From: Microtetraspora sp. NBRC 16547
Lineage (GTDB): Bacteria; Actinomycetota; Actinomycetes; Streptosporangiales; Streptosporangiaceae
Direction of reading: 5' to 3'
Length of the DNA: 64,000 nucleotides
Assembly (NCBI RefSeq): GCF_030268965.1
Contig: NZ_BSSE01000018.1
Coordinates: forward strand, 96,914-160,913
Part shown: positions 8,723 to 17,933 of the stretch, piece by piece
How positions within the stretch are numbered: the stretch's first letter is position 1
How the letters are laid out: every line of letters starts with the position of its first letter
Notes under the pieces: model-generated
What the model saw: only the letters and a program-made list of their open reading frames with translations
Databases searched by the model: none
What the model was told of the DNA's origin: nothing
Translations under genes and position numbers: made by a program

Positions 8723-8753
8723 TTGACATTGACGCTGGCGTCAAGGCTTACCG
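8723..8753 (+). promoter_or_regulatory. MerR-type promoter with palindrome in the spacer
   Basis: A TTGACA -35 box (8723-8728) is followed by the perfect palindrome TTGACGC-TG-GCGTCAA (8729-8744) and a weak -10 (TTACCG, 8748-8753), giving a 19-bp spacer. An over-long spacer with a dyad inside is the hallmark of promoters activated by MerR proteins by DNA unwinding. The next gene is a MerR protein. Confidence 0.75.
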
Positions 8754-8772
8754 TCGGGTTCCGGGAGGGCCG

Positions 8773-9153
8773 ATGCGGATCGGAGAGCTGGCTCGGCGCG
8801 CGGGCGTGAGCACCCGGGCGCTGCGCTACTACGAACAACAGGGGCTGATCCAGGCGCGCCGCTCGGCGAACGGATATCGGGACTATGACGAGACCGATCT
8901 CCGGCTGGTCGTGGAGATCCGTTCGCTCATGGCGGTGGGATTCACTCTGGAGGACGCCCGGCCGTTCGTGGAGTGCCTGCGCTCCGGGCAGCCTTCGGGG
9001 CATGCCTGCGCAGATTCCGTCGCGGTCTACCGGCGCAAGCTGGCCGAGATCGACGCGGAGATCCGCTCGCTGATCGCTCGCAGGTCCGAAGTGGCCGCCC
9101 AGCTCGCACTGGCCTGTCCGGGCTGTGTGCTTCCCAAGGGAGGAGAGCCATGA
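8773..9153 (+). CDS. MerR-family regulator, cysteine-containing
   Basis: A 126-residue MerR regulator with the winged HTH MRIGELARRAGVSTRALRYYEQQGL, a dimerisation helix (residues 80-113) and four cysteines at 68, 79, 115 and 118. The last two form a C-terminal CPGC pair. The gene is coupled by an ATGA overlap to a thioredoxin, which suggests a thiol, redox or metal signal. A good Shine-Dalgarno (GGGAGG) precedes the ATG. The promoter with a 19-bp spacer and internal palindrome sits just upstream, so it is probably autoregulated. The effector (disulfide stress, metal or small thiol) is not decided by sequence. Confidence 0.87.
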   Translation: MRIGELARRAGVSTRALRYYEQQGLIQARRSANGYRDYDETDLRLVVEIRSLMAVGFTLEDARPFVECLRSGQPSGHACADSVAVYRRKLAEIDAEIRSLIARRSEVAAQLALACPGCVLPKGGEP

Positions 9154-9464
9154 TCACCCTGACGGCCGAGACGTTCGACGAGCAGGTGCTGCGGAGCGAC
9201 AAGCCCGTCCTGGTGGACTTCTGGGCGGAGTGGTGCCCTCCGTGCCGGATGATCGCCCCGATTCTGGAGGAGATCGCCTCCGAGTACGGCGACCGCCTCA
9301 CCGTGGCCAAGATCAACGCCGACGACCATCCCGAGATCGCACGGCGGTACGGCATCCTCGGCTTCCCGACGCTGAACCTCTACCGCAACGGCGAGGTGGT
9401 CCAGCAGATCCGCGGCGCGAAGCCCAAGCGCATGCTGCTGGCCGACCTGTCCGAGCACATCTGA
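9150..9464 (+). CDS. trxA: Thioredoxin with WCPPC active site
   Basis: A 104-residue single-domain cytoplasmic thioredoxin. The active site is W28-C-P-P-C32 rather than the usual WCGPC. The cis-Pro loop (GFPTLNLYRNGE) and the buried Asp of strand 2 (VDFWAEW) are present. A CPPC active site is expected to alter the redox potential relative to CGPC. The ATG overlaps the MerR stop (ATGA), so production is tied to the regulator. There is no signal peptide, arguing for a cytosolic disulfide reductase or a specialised partner of the regulator. A 13-bp tandem repeat runs through its stop codon. Confidence 0.88.
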   Translation: MITLTAETFDEQVLRSDKPVLVDFWAEWCPPCRMIAPILEEIASEYGDRLTVAKINADDHPEIARRYGILGFPTLNLYRNGEVVQQIRGAKPKRMLLADLSEHI

Positions 9465-9491
9465 CGCGCACATCTGACGCGCACATCTGAC
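9455..9491 (+). repeat. 13-bp tandem repeat over the thioredoxin stop codon
   Basis: The unit GCACATCTGACGC occurs in two exact copies plus most of a third. The first copy encodes the last residues His-Ile and the TGA stop. Because the unit contains TGA, the duplication leaves the protein unchanged. Confidence 0.8.
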
Positions 9492-9550
9492 ACGGCCCCG
9501 GGCCTCGGCGTCCGTACGCGATTGTCGGCGCGGGCCGATAGCGTGCCCCC

Positions 9551-10978
9551 GTGGCGACGAAGCAGAGAGTGTCCTACCGGTGCGGCGAGTGCGGGTGGAC
9601 CACCGCCAAGTGGGTGGGGCGCTGTGGCGAGTGCCAGGCGTGGGGCACGGTCGAGGAGGCCGGCGCCCGGCAGGGCGCCAGCGTGGTCAAGCCCGGAGCC
9701 GTGTCCGCGCCGGCCGTCCCGATCGGCGAGGTCAAGGCCGAGGTGGCGCACGCCCGCCCGACCGGCGTCGGTGAGCTCGACCGGGTCCTGGGCGGCGGCC
9801 TGGTGCCGGGAGCGGTCGTCCTGCTCGCCGGTGAGCCCGGCATCGGCAAGTCCACGCTGCTGCTGGAGGCCGCCGCCCGCACCGCGGGCCACGAGACCGT
9901 CCTCTACGTCACCGGAGAGGAGTCGGCCGCCCAGGTTCGCATGCGCGCGGACCGCATCGGCGCGATCGAGCCCCGGCTCTACCTCGCCGCGGAGACCGAC
10001 CTGTCAGCCCTGGTGACGCACGTCGAGAAGGTCCAGCCGCGGCTCCTCATCGTGGACTCGGTGCAGACCATCGGCTCCGCCGACACCACCGGGGTGCCCG
10101 GCGGCGTCACCCAGGTGAGAGAGGTCGCGGGCAACCTCGTCCGGCTGGCCAAGGAGCGCGGCATGTCCACGGTGCTCGTCGGCCACGTGACCAAGGACGG
10201 CACGATCGCCGGTCCCCGCGTGCTGGAGCACCTCGTCGACGTCGTGCTCCACTTCGAGGGTGACCGCAACTCCCGGCTCCGCATGGTCCGCGCGGTGAAG
10301 AACAGGTTCGGCCCCATCGAGGAGGTCGGCTGCTTCGACCTGCACGAGCGCGGCATCACCGGGATCACCGACCCCAGCGGGCTGTTCCTCTCGCGGCACG
10401 CCGAGCCGGTGCCGGGCACCTGCGTCACGGTCACCATCGAGGGCACCCGCCCGATCCCCGCCGAGGTGCAGGCCCTCGTGGGGCCCACCGAGGCGCCGCA
10501 GCCCCGGCGGACCTCGTCCGGCCTCGACTCCTACCGCGTGGCGATGGTGCTCGCGGTGATGGAGCGGCGCCTGCAGGCCAAGATCGGCAAATGCGACGTG
10601 TTCACCGCGACCGTGGGCGGCATCCGGCTCACGGACCCCGCCGTCGATCTGGCCCTGATGCTCTCCGTGGTCAGCGCGGCCGCCGACCAGGCGCTGCCCG
10701 CCGGCCTGGTGGTGTTGGGCGAGGTCGGTCTCGCCGGAGAGCTGCGCCCCGTCCGTGACGTACGCCGCCGGCTCGCGGAGGCCGCCCGGCTCGGCTTCAC
10801 CCGGGCTCTGGTGCCCAAGGGCTCCCTTGAGGACGAGGCGCCCAAGCTGGAGCGTTCGCCGTCGCGGGGTCATCTCGTCGCCGTCCGCGAGCCCACGCTC
10901 CGCACCACGAGCTTCGCTCCGGGCTTCGAGGTCACCGAGGCGGAATTCGTCTGGGACGCTCTCTCACATGTCCGGTGA
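9551..10978 (+). CDS. radA: DNA repair protein RadA
   Basis: A 475-residue RecA-like branch-migration helicase that processes recombination intermediates. It has the N-terminal C4 zinc finger (RCGECGW ... GRCGECQAW, residues 10-31), Walker A GEPGIGKST (about 94-102), the RadA-specific KNRFG motif (about 250) and a C-terminal Lon-protease-like domain (TVGGIRLTDPAVDLALMLS), all in the normal order and length. It is followed 56 nt later by disA, a conserved actinobacterial and firmicute pairing. DisA scans DNA for branched structures, which RadA can bind and remodel. The GTG start has no strong ribosome site. Confidence 0.97.
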   Translation: MATKQRVSYRCGECGWTTAKWVGRCGECQAWGTVEEAGARQGASVVKPGAVSAPAVPIGEVKAEVAHARPTGVGELDRVLGGGLVPGAVVLLAGEPGIGKSTLLLEAAARTAGHETVLYVTGEESAAQVRMRADRIGAIEPRLYLAAETDLSALVTHVEKVQPRLLIVDSVQTIGSADTTGVPGGVTQVREVAGNLVRLAKERGMSTVLVGHVTKDGTIAGPRVLEHLVDVVLHFEGDRNSRLRMVRAVKNRFGPIEEVGCFDLHERGITGITDPSGLFLSRHAEPVPGTCVTVTIEGTRPIPAEVQALVGPTEAPQPRRTSSGLDSYRVAMVLAVMERRLQAKIGKCDVFTATVGGIRLTDPAVDLALMLSVVSAAADQALPAGLVVLGEVGLAGELRPVRDVRRRLAEAARLGFTRALVPKGSLEDEAPKLERSPSRGHLVAVREPTLRTTSFAPGFEVTEAEFVWDALSHVR

Positions 10979-11034
10979 CGGCGGGCCCCCGCCGGTAAAC
11001 TGGGCGAGGTAATGCGTCCGACCGCGGGGGTCAC

Positions 11035-12123
11035 GTGCCACACGACGACAAGGGATCTGACGAGCGGCGCAGGGCGATTCTCGCCGCCGTAGCCCCTGGC
11101 ACCGCGCTGCGTGAGGGCCTGGAGCGGGTGCTCCGCGGCCACACCGGGGGTCTCATCGTTCTCGGTTACGACCGCACCGTCGAGGAGATCTGCACCGGCG
11201 GTTTCGAGCTCGACGTCGAGTTCGCCGCGACGCGGCTGCGCGAACTCGCCAAGATGGACGGCGCGATCGTGCTCAACAGCGGCGACCTACGGATCGTCCG
11301 CGCCGCCGTTCATCTCGTGCCCGACCCCAGCATCCCGACCGACGAGTCCGGCACCCGCCACCGCACCGCCCAGCGAGTGGCCCGGCAGACGTCCTTCCCC
11401 GTCATCGCGATCAGCAAGTCGATGCGGATGATCGCGCTCTACCTCGACGGCATCCGCTACGTGCTGGAGGAGTCCGCGGCGATCCTCTCCAAGGCCAACC
11501 AGGCGCTGGCGACGCTGGAGCGCTACAAGATGCGGCTGGACGAGGTGTCCGGCACGCTGTCCGCCCTGGAGATCGAGGACCTGGTCACCGTCCGCGAGGT
11601 GGTGACGGTGGTCCAGCGCCTGGAGATGGTCCGCCGCATCGCGGGCGAGATCGAGGGGTACGTCGTGGAGCTCGGCACCGACGGCCGGCTCCTCTCGCTC
11701 CAGCTCGACGAGCTGGTCGCCGGAGTGGACGCCGACCGCGAGCTGATCGTCCGCGACTACCTGCCCGACTCGGCCCTTGAACGGTCCGGCGGCTTCACCA
11801 AGCACCTGCGCGCGCTAGACGGGCTCTCCTCCACCGACCTGCTCGACCCGTCGAAGGTCGCCCATGTGCTCGGCTACGCCGGCGCGGGCGCGCTGGACGG
11901 GCCGGTCAGCCCGCGCGGCTTCCGGCTGCTGGCCAAGGTGCCGCGGCTGCCCGGCACGATCGTGGACCGGCTCGTCGAGCACTTCGGCGGCCTGCAGAAA
12001 CTCCTGGCCGCCAGCATCGACGATCTCCAGTCCGTGGGCGGCGTCGGCGAGACCCGGGCCCGCAGCGTCCGCGAGGGGCTGTCCCGCCTCGCCGAGTCCT
12101 CGCTGCTGGAGCGCTACATCTGA
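11035..12123 (+). CDS. disA: DNA integrity scanning diadenylate cyclase
   Basis: A 362-residue octameric protein that makes cyclic di-AMP from two ATP and stalls on branched DNA. The DAC domain has DGA (MDGAIVLN, about residue 75) and RHR (GTRHRTAQR, about 105), the two catalytic motifs. The middle helical spine and a C-terminal helix-hairpin-helix DNA-binding domain ([19 protein letters not shown]) complete the family layout. Length is typical. It follows radA on the same strand. A c-di-AMP riboswitch lies near 22.1 kb, so both signal source and a sensor are in this window. Confidence 0.97.
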   Translation: MPHDDKGSDERRRAILAAVAPGTALREGLERVLRGHTGGLIVLGYDRTVEEICTGGFELDVEFAATRLRELAKMDGAIVLNSGDLRIVRAAVHLVPDPSIPTDESGTRHRTAQRVARQTSFPVIAISKSMRMIALYLDGIRYVLEESAAILSKANQALATLERYKMRLDEVSGTLSALEIEDLVTVREVVTVVQRLEMVRRIAGEIEGYVVELGTDGRLLSLQLDELVAGVDADRELIVRDYLPDSALERSGGFTKHLRALDGLSSTDLLDPSKVAHVLGYAGAGALDGPVSPRGFRLLAKVPRLPGTIVDRLVEHFGGLQKLLAASIDDLQSVGGVGETRARSVREGLSRLAESSLLERYI

Positions 12124-12142
12124 GCCCCGCAGGCGGGCGAGG

Positions 12143-12943
12143 TCAGCGCAGGTAGAAGACCGTCTTCGAGCTCTGCAGCCCGTCCGCGTGCGTCCAGGCG
12201 ACGTACGTGCCCGGCAGTGCGGCGGCCCGCTTCACCGCGCAGTCGGCCCCCGAACGGTGCCGATCCCATCGGATCGTCCGCACGTACGGCACGCCGCGCT
12301 TGAGCATCTGGATGTCCGTGCCTTCGCCGCTGACGCAGTCGGCCGTGGACCACACCCGGTCGTTGCCGGAGACGATGCGCGTCTCCAGCATCCGCGGCCC
12401 CACGTCCACTGTGCAGTCCACGCGGCCGGTGCTCACGATGGTCATCAGGAACGTCGGCTCGGCGCTCCCGGCGTAGGTCTGCTGGCCCCCGCGCAGGCTG
12501 AGCACGAGGTCCTTGGGATCGCAGGCGTCTCCGGGACGGCGCGGCGCCGCGGCCTTCGCCTCCTTGGCGTCCTTCGCGTCCTTCGCGGCCTTCGCGTCGC
12601 CGCCGTTCTTGCCGTCCTTGGCATCCTTGCCGTCCTTCGCCTCCTTGGCCGTGGACGGCGACGCGGCGGGCGAGGCGGAGTCTCCGCTCCCTGAGGCCGA
12701 CGGCGAGGCGAGGGGCGACGGGAGCGAGACGACCAGCGCGTCCGGCCCGGGCGTGGCGCCCTTGGCGGCTCCGGTGTCCGTCTGCCTCCCCGAAGCGCTC
12801 GTGCATGCCCAGGCCACGACCGCCACCACGACGAGAACGCCGGTGAGCACCGCCATTCGACGGCGCCAGTAGACGTCCGTCCCCTCGATGCCAATGTCGC
12901 TACGGAACGTGTCCGGATCCATACGTTCAGTATGGTGAGTCAT
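12143..12943 (-). CDS. Membrane-anchored protein with Lys/Ala linker and C-terminal beta domain
   Basis: A product of about 266 residues with a cytoplasmic N-terminus, one membrane helix (MAVLTGVLVVVAVVAWAC, near residues 30-47), an outer Ser/Pro/Ala stretch, and a highly charged AKDGKDAKDGK / AKAAKDAKDAKEAK linker. The C-terminal domain of about 125 residues has four cysteines and a beta-rich pattern (LVLSLRGGQQTYAGSAEPTFLMTIVSTG), similar in style to secreted DUF4232-like proteins. The start is uncertain: ATG at 12943 or 12922, neither with a clear Shine-Dalgarno. It is divergent from mutY. Function unknown; it is probably an envelope protein. Confidence 0.7.
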   Translation of the reverse strand: MTHHTERMDPDTFRSDIGIEGTDVYWRRRMAVLTGVLVVVAVVAWACTSASGRQTDTGAAKGATPGPDALVVSLPSPLASPSASGSGDSASPAASPSTAKEAKDGKDAKDGKNGGDAKAAKDAKDAKEAKAAAPRRPGDACDPKDLVLSLRGGQQTYAGSAEPTFLMTIVSTGRVDCTVDVGPRMLETRIVSGNDRVWSTADCVSGEGTDIQMLKRGVPYVRTIRWDRHRSGADCAVKRAAALPGTYVAWTHADGLQSSKTVFYLR

Positions 12944-13005
12944 TGGGCGCGAAGGGGAACGGCTCGCCGAGGGTGACGCCACCGGACCACCGATAGGGTC
13001 GGCAG

Positions 13006-13872
13006 GTGTCCATCTCACTGCGCGAGCCCATCCTCGACTGGTACGCCGAGCACAACCGGGACCTGCCGTGGCGGCGCCCGGAGGCGACCCCCTGGGGCAT
13101 CCTCGTCAGCGAGATCATGCTCCAGCAGACCCCCGTCGTCAGGGTGCTGCCGGTGTGGAACGAGTGGATGGAGCGCTGGCCCACCCCTGAGGCACTCGCC
13201 GCGGAGCCCGCCGGCGAGGCCGTACGCCACTGGGGCCGCCTCGGATACCCGCGCCGGGCGCTGAATCTGCACGCGTGCGCCCGGGCCATCACGGCGGACC
13301 ACGGCGGCCGGGTGCCCGACGCCTATGACGAGCTGAGGACGCTGCCCGGCATCGGGGACTACACCGCCGCCGCGGTGGCGAGCTTCGCCTACGGACACAG
13401 CCACGCCGTCCTGGACACCAACGTCCGGCGGGTGCTGGCCCGGGCCGTAGGCGGCGAGGAGTATCCGCCGAAGGCCACCACGTCGGCCGAGCGCAAGCTG
13501 GCCGAGTCGCTTCTCCCCGCCGTCGGCGCGCCGCGCTGGGCGGTCGCGGTGATGGAGCTGGGGGCGCTGGTCTGCACCGCGCGTTCCCCGCGCTGTGAAG
13601 GCTGCCCCGTCGCGTCACAGTGCGCCTGGCGCCTCGCCGGGCGCCCCGCCCACGATGGCCCCGTACGGCGCGGCCAGACCTACGCGGGCACCGACCGGCA
13701 GTGCAGGGGACGACTGCTCGCCGTTCTGCGGGACGCGCACGGACCGGTGCCCAAAGAGGCGCTGGACGTGGTCTGGGCAGACCACGTCCAGCGTGAGAGG
13801 GCTCTGGACGGCCTTCTGGACGACGGGCTGGCCGAAGTCCTCGCCGACGGGACCTACCGGCTGCCCGGTTGA
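13006..13872 (+). CDS. mutY: A/G-specific adenine glycosylase
   Basis: A 288-residue base-excision-repair enzyme that removes A mispaired with 8-oxoguanine. The HhH-GPD core contains the catalytic Glu in EIMLQQTPV (about residue 37), the hairpin LPGIGDYTAAAVAS and the catalytic Asp in LDTNVRRV (about 137). A 4Fe-4S cluster motif C-x6-C-x2-C-x5-C (CTARSPRCEGCPVASQC, about 190-206) follows. It lacks the large C-terminal NUDIX-like 8-oxoG reader of E. coli MutY, as in short actinobacterial forms. It abuts the next, convergent gene with no spacer. Confidence 0.93.
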   Translation: MSISLREPILDWYAEHNRDLPWRRPEATPWGILVSEIMLQQTPVVRVLPVWNEWMERWPTPEALAAEPAGEAVRHWGRLGYPRRALNLHACARAITADHGGRVPDAYDELRTLPGIGDYTAAAVASFAYGHSHAVLDTNVRRVLARAVGGEEYPPKATTSAERKLAESLLPAVGAPRWAVAVMELGALVCTARSPRCEGCPVASQCAWRLAGRPAHDGPVRRGQTYAGTDRQCRGRLLAVLRDAHGPVPKEALDVVWADHVQRERALDGLLDDGLAEVLADGTYRLPG

Positions 13873-14808
13873 TCAGGCCGCGAGCTTGAGTCCGAGGGCG
13901 GTCAGGTTCCTGCGGGTCCAGTCGAGCTCGTCGGCCAGCCGCGCCACCAGCGCCGCCGGGCCCTTCGACTTCGGCGCGCTCCAGTCGTGCACCTCGACCT
14001 CGACGTGGGCGCTGCCGCTCACGGCGCCGGACAGGATCGCGTTGAGCGTGCCCTCGATCACAGGCTGGGTGCTCGGGATCTCCTGGCCGTGATTGTGCAC
14101 ATGGCCGAGCTTCACCACGGGCGCGCCCGTCTGCGCGAGACCACGCAGCGCGGCGCCGGTCTCCTCGTCGCCGGAGGACAGGTGGCAGGCGTCAAGGCAC
14201 ACGCCGAGGTGCTCGGAGTCGATGCCGCCGACGCGCCGCAGGGCCTGCTCGGTGGTCTCCAGCACGCAGCCCGGCCACGGCTCGAAGCCGACCCGGATCG
14301 TCTTGCCCGTGACGCTGTAGAGGCCGCGCAGCTCGCGCGAGAGCCGCTCCAGCCGCCGCGAGGCGATCGAGTGCAGGTCGGCGGGCCAGTCACGGCGCCA
14401 GCCGATCGGGATCGTGGAGATGCTGCCGAACCTGACGTCATCCGGAAGGAGGAACGAGAGGATCTTGGCCAGCGCCATGGTGTACCGGTACCGCTCGGGC
14501 TTCGCCCAGTCCGGTCCGGGAACCTCCTGGTTGCGCCCGCCGGTGCCGTTGAGGCTGACGACCTCCAGGCCGCGCTCCTCGAGCGAGCGGCGCAGCCGTA
14601 CCAACTCTATGCGGTCGGCGACCAGGTGGTCGGCGACCGCGGGGGCGAGCCAGAGGCACACTCCGAGCCGGTCGACGCCCAGCTTCCTGCGCACCGGCAC
14701 CGCGTAGCGGGTGAGGTGCGCGATCAGGTTCTCCAGGTCCTCGGCGGGATGTACTCCCGTGTTGTAGGCCAGATGAACGAGCGTCCCGTCGTCGTGCAAC
14801 AGGCGCAT
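13873..14808 (-). CDS. EboE-like TIM-barrel protein, orphan
   Basis: A 311-residue sugar-isomerase-like barrel. The N-terminus (LVHLAYNTGVHPAEDLENLI), the block VVSLNGTGG.NQEVPGPDWAKPERYRYTM and SISTIPIGWR closely follow the pattern of EboE, the metabolite-traffic protein of eboABCDEF clusters. Other metal-site elements are GFEPWPG, VCLDACHLS and KLGHVHNHG. The ATG at 14808 has a strong GGAGGGACCTG before it. None of the other ebo genes (UbiA-like EboC, hydrolases) is adjacent, so it may act on a different metabolite. A palindrome (15028-15039) lies about 220 nt upstream. Confidence 0.7.
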   Translation of the reverse strand: MRLLHDDGTLVHLAYNTGVHPAEDLENLIAHLTRYAVPVRRKLGVDRLGVCLWLAPAVADHLVADRIELVRLRRSLEERGLEVVSLNGTGGRNQEVPGPDWAKPERYRYTMALAKILSFLLPDDVRFGSISTIPIGWRRDWPADLHSIASRRLERLSRELRGLYSVTGKTIRVGFEPWPGCVLETTEQALRRVGGIDSEHLGVCLDACHLSSGDEETGAALRGLAQTGAPVVKLGHVHNHGQEIPSTQPVIEGTLNAILSGAVSGSAHVEVEVHDWSAPKSKGPAALVARLADELDWTRRNLTALGLKLAA

Positions 14809-15077
14809 CAGGTCCCTCCAAGGCTTGTCCGCTTTCCCGACCCCATTGGCCCACGCGGTCTGTCCTGACCACATGGGACGGGAGTCCCCTCCCTGCCGGG
14901 AATCCGGCCCGGGCCACCGAGCTTGCCCCGGTGCTTCCGGTTACCGCGTCCGCCCCGCGGCTGATCTCTCGGTACGCCGCAGGGCTGATTTCGGGCCCGC
15001 CGTGTCTCCGGCGGGCGCTCTACGCAGTGTAGTACTACATCGAGTGGCGGCATAGCCGGGTATCACAGAAAGCAGGA
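14809..15077. other. Intergenic region between ebo-like gene and clpC
   Basis: No gene was recognised here. The region holds the upstream sequence of the EboE-like gene, a palindrome at 15028-15039, and borders the clpC terminator at 15078. Confidence 0.6.
15028..15039. promoter_or_regulatory. Palindrome TGTAGTACTACA
   Basis: A perfect 12-bp palindrome in the otherwise featureless stretch upstream of the EboE-like gene. Sites with TACTACA/TGTAGTA half-sites are used by BlaI/MecI-type repressors, but no such regulator is present in the window, so the assignment is open. Confidence 0.4.
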
Positions 15078-15107
15078 ACCCCGCGTGAGTGCTGTCTCAC
15101 GCGGGGT
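15078..15107 (-). terminator. Intrinsic terminator of clpC
   Basis: A perfect 12-bp stem ACCCCGCGTGAG / CTCACGCGGGGT with a 6-nt loop lies about 50 nt beyond the clpC stop. On the minus strand CCTGCTTTCTGT follows. Confidence 0.85.
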
Positions 15108-15160
15108 CCCCATCAGCGGAACGCCGGATCGGCCCAGTGCCGGACCGGCTCAGTATCGGT

Positions 15161-17665
15161 TCAGTGCTGGATCGGCTCCACGATCGACGCGGCAGAGTCC
15201 GGCACCTCGGGGCTCTTGGTCGCACCGGTGAAGGTGAACTTCGCCGTGTCGCCCTCGCCCTCGATGTCGATCTTGACGATCTGGCCCGGGCGCAGGTCGC
15301 CATACAGGATCTTCTCGGAGAGAATGTCCTCCAGCTCGCGCTGGATCGTACGGCGCAGCGGACGGGCGCCCATCACCGGGTCGTAGCCGCGGTCGGCGAG
15401 CAGCTTCTTGGCGGCGTCGCTGAGCTCCAGGCCCATGTCGCGGTCCTTGAGCCGCTCGTCCACCTGGGCGAGCATCAGGTCGACGATCTGGATGATCTCC
15501 TTCGGCGTGAGCTGGTGGAAGACCACGATGTCGTCGACGCGGTTCAGGAACTCGGGCCGGAAGTGCTGCTTGAGCTCCTCCTGGACCTTGGACTTCATCC
15601 GCTCGTAGTTGCTCTCGACGTCGTTGGACTTCGCGAAGCCCACCCCGATGCCCTTGGAGATGTCCCGGGTGCCGAGGTTGGTCGTCATGATGATGACGGT
15701 GTTCTTGAAGTCCACCACGCGGCCCTGGGCGTCGGTCAGACGACCGTCCTCCAGGATCTGCAGCAGCGAGTTGAAGATGTCCGGGTGGGCCTTCTCGATC
15801 TCGTCGAACAGGACCACCGAGAACGGCTTGCGCCGCACCTTCTCGGTGAGCTGGCCGCCCTCCTCGTACCCGACGTAGCCGGGCGGGGAGCCGAACAGCC
15901 GCGAGACGGTGTGCTTCTCCATGAACTCGGACATGTCGAGCATGATCAGCGCGTCCTCGTCCCCGAACAGGAACTCGGCCAGCGCCTTGGACAGCTCCGT
16001 CTTACCGACACCGGACGGGCCGGCGAAGATGAACGAGCCACCCGGACGGCGCGGGTCCTTCAGACCGGCGCGGGTGCGGCGGATGGACCGGGACAGACCC
16101 TTGATCGCGTCGTCCTGGCCGATGATCCGCTTGTGGAGCTCGTCCTCCATGCGGAGCAGCCGCTGGGACTCCTCCTCGGTCAGCTTGAAGACCGGGATGC
16201 CGGTGGCGGTCGCGAGAACCTCGGCGATGAGCTCCTCGGTGACCTCGGCCACGACGTCCATGTCGCCGGCCTTCCACTCCTTCTCCCGGCGCTCGCGCTT
16301 GAGCTGGAGCTGCTTCTCCTGGTCGCGCAGCGCGGCGGCCTTCTCGAAGTCCTGCGCGTCGATCGCGGACTCCTTCTCGCGCCGCACGTTGGCGATCTTC
16401 TCGTCGTACTCACGCAGGTCCGGCGGAGCGGTCATCCGGCGGATGCGCATCCGCGAGCCGGCCTCGTCGATCAGGTCGATCGCCTTGTCCGGCAGGAACC
16501 GGTCGCTGATGTACCGGTCGGCCAGCGTGGCGGCGGCGACGAGCGCGCCGTCGGTGATGGACACCCGGTGGTGCGCCTCGTAGCGGTCCCGCAGACCCTT
16601 GAGGATCTCGATGGTGTGGCTGAGGCTGGGCTCGGCGACCTGGATCGGCTGGAAGCGCCGCTCCAGGGCGGCGTCCTTCTCCAGGTGCTTGCGGTACTCG
16701 TCCAGCGTGGTGGCGCCGATGGTCTGCAGCTCACCACGGGCCAGCATCGGCTTGAGGATGCTGGCGGCGTCGATGGCGCCCTCGGCCGCGCCCGCACCGA
16801 CCAGCGTGTGCAGCTCGTCGATGAACAGGATGATGTCGCCGCGGGTGCGGATCTCCTTCAGCACCTTCTTCAGGCGCTCCTCGAAGTCACCCCGGTAACG
16901 CGAACCCGCGACCAGCGCACCCAGGTCCAGGGTGTAGAGCTGCTTGTCCTTGAGCGTCTCGGGAACCTCGCCCTTGACGATCTTCTGGGACAGGCCCTCG
17001 ACGACGGCGGTCTTGCCGACGCCGGGCTCACCCACGAGAACCGGGTTGTTCTTGGTCCTCCGGGAGAGGACCTGCATGACCCGCTCGATCTCCTTCTCCC
17101 GGCCGATGACCGGGTCGAGCTTGCCCTCACGGGCGGCCTGGGTCAGGTTGCGGCCAAACTGGTCCAGCACAAGGGACGTGGACGGCGCGGCCTCCTGCGG
17201 CCCCCCGGCTGCCGCGGGCTCCTTGCCCTGGTAACCGTGGAGCAACTGGATGACCTGCTGCCGCACTCGGTTGAGGTCGGCCCCCAGCTTCACCAGCACC
17301 TGGGCCGCCACGCCCTCACCCTCGCGGATGAGGCCGAGCAGGATGTGCTCGGTGCCGATGTAGTTGTGGCCGAGTTGCAGGGCCTCGCGGAGCGACAGCT
17401 CAAGGACCTTCTTGGCGCGCGGGGTGAAAGGAATGTGCCCCGAAGGCGCAGACTGGCCCTGGCCGATGATCTCCTCGACCTGCTGGCGCACACCTTCAAG
17501 ACTGATGCCCAGGCTCTCCAGGGCCTTGGCGGCAACGCCTTCTCCCTCATGGATCAAGCCAAGAAGAATGTGCTCAGTACCGATGTAGTTGTGGTTGAGC
17601 ATCCGGGCCTCTTCCTGGGCCAGGACGACAACCCGCCGCGCACGGTCGGTGAACCTCTCGAACAT
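15161..17665 (-). CDS. clpC: ATP-dependent Clp protease unfoldase ClpC
   Basis: An 834-residue Hsp100 AAA+ ATPase that unfolds substrates for the ClpP peptidase. The N-terminal double Clp_N repeat contains two near-identical [13 protein letters not shown] segments. NBD1 has Walker A GEPGVGKT (about residue 210) and the UVR-type middle helix ([14 protein letters not shown]). NBD2 has GPSGVGKT (about 549), and the C-terminal D2 domain is complete. The ATG at 17665 has GAGGAG before it and starts the canonical [11 protein letters not shown]. The gene is monocistronic, with a strong terminator. A ClgR-like box lies about 160-180 nt upstream, suggesting control as part of the Clp stress regulon. 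Confidence 0.97.
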   Translation of the reverse strand: MFERFTDRARRVVVLAQEEARMLNHNYIGTEHILLGLIHEGEGVAAKALESLGISLEGVRQQVEEIIGQGQSAPSGHIPFTPRAKKVLELSLREALQLGHNYIGTEHILLGLIREGEGVAAQVLVKLGADLNRVRQQVIQLLHGYQGKEPAAAGGPQEAAPSTSLVLDQFGRNLTQAAREGKLDPVIGREKEIERVMQVLSRRTKNNPVLVGEPGVGKTAVVEGLSQKIVKGEVPETLKDKQLYTLDLGALVAGSRYRGDFEERLKKVLKEIRTRGDIILFIDELHTLVGAGAAEGAIDAASILKPMLARGELQTIGATTLDEYRKHLEKDAALERRFQPIQVAEPSLSHTIEILKGLRDRYEAHHRVSITDGALVAAATLADRYISDRFLPDKAIDLIDEAGSRMRIRRMTAPPDLREYDEKIANVRREKESAIDAQDFEKAAALRDQEKQLQLKRERREKEWKAGDMDVVAEVTEELIAEVLATATGIPVFKLTEEESQRLLRMEDELHKRIIGQDDAIKGLSRSIRRTRAGLKDPRRPGGSFIFAGPSGVGKTELSKALAEFLFGDEDALIMLDMSEFMEKHTVSRLFGSPPGYVGYEEGGQLTEKVRRKPFSVVLFDEIEKAHPDIFNSLLQILEDGRLTDAQGRVVDFKNTVIIMTTNLGTRDISKGIGVGFAKSNDVESNYERMKSKVQEELKQHFRPEFLNRVDDIVVFHQLTPKEIIQIVDLMLAQVDERLKDRDMGLELSDAAKKLLADRGYDPVMGARPLRRTIQRELEDILSEKILYGDLRPGQIVKIDIEGEGDTAKFTFTGATKSPEVPDSAASIVEPIQH

Positions 17666-17825
17666 CTCGTCGCTCCTCACAGAGCGGTCAGGCGGACCCG
17701 GGATATCCGGCCCGTCCTTCCGCATGGTAGCCCCGACCCGGCAACCGCTCCTATCAGAGGGGACGTTCCCCGGGAACAGGGCGTTCACCCTTCATCCAAC
17801 TACCTGCCGGGGGTGAGGTGTTCCC

Positions 17826-17844
17826 GATACGCCGCAAGCGAACG
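17826..17844 (-). promoter_or_regulatory. Candidate ClgR box upstream of clpC
   Basis: On the minus strand the sequence reads CGTTCGCTTGCGGCGTATC. It contains CGCTnnnGGCGTA, fitting the core CGCYNANRGCGWW reported for the actinobacterial clp regulator ClgR at all but one key position. Its position upstream of clpC supports the call. Confidence 0.5.
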
Positions 17845-17933
17845 AGGTTTAGGGAAGTGCAAACAGAATCGTGCGGCCCCACCGAAGGTCGTAACATCCG
17901 ACGACCGGTTTGACCGCACGATCAAAAGGGCCC

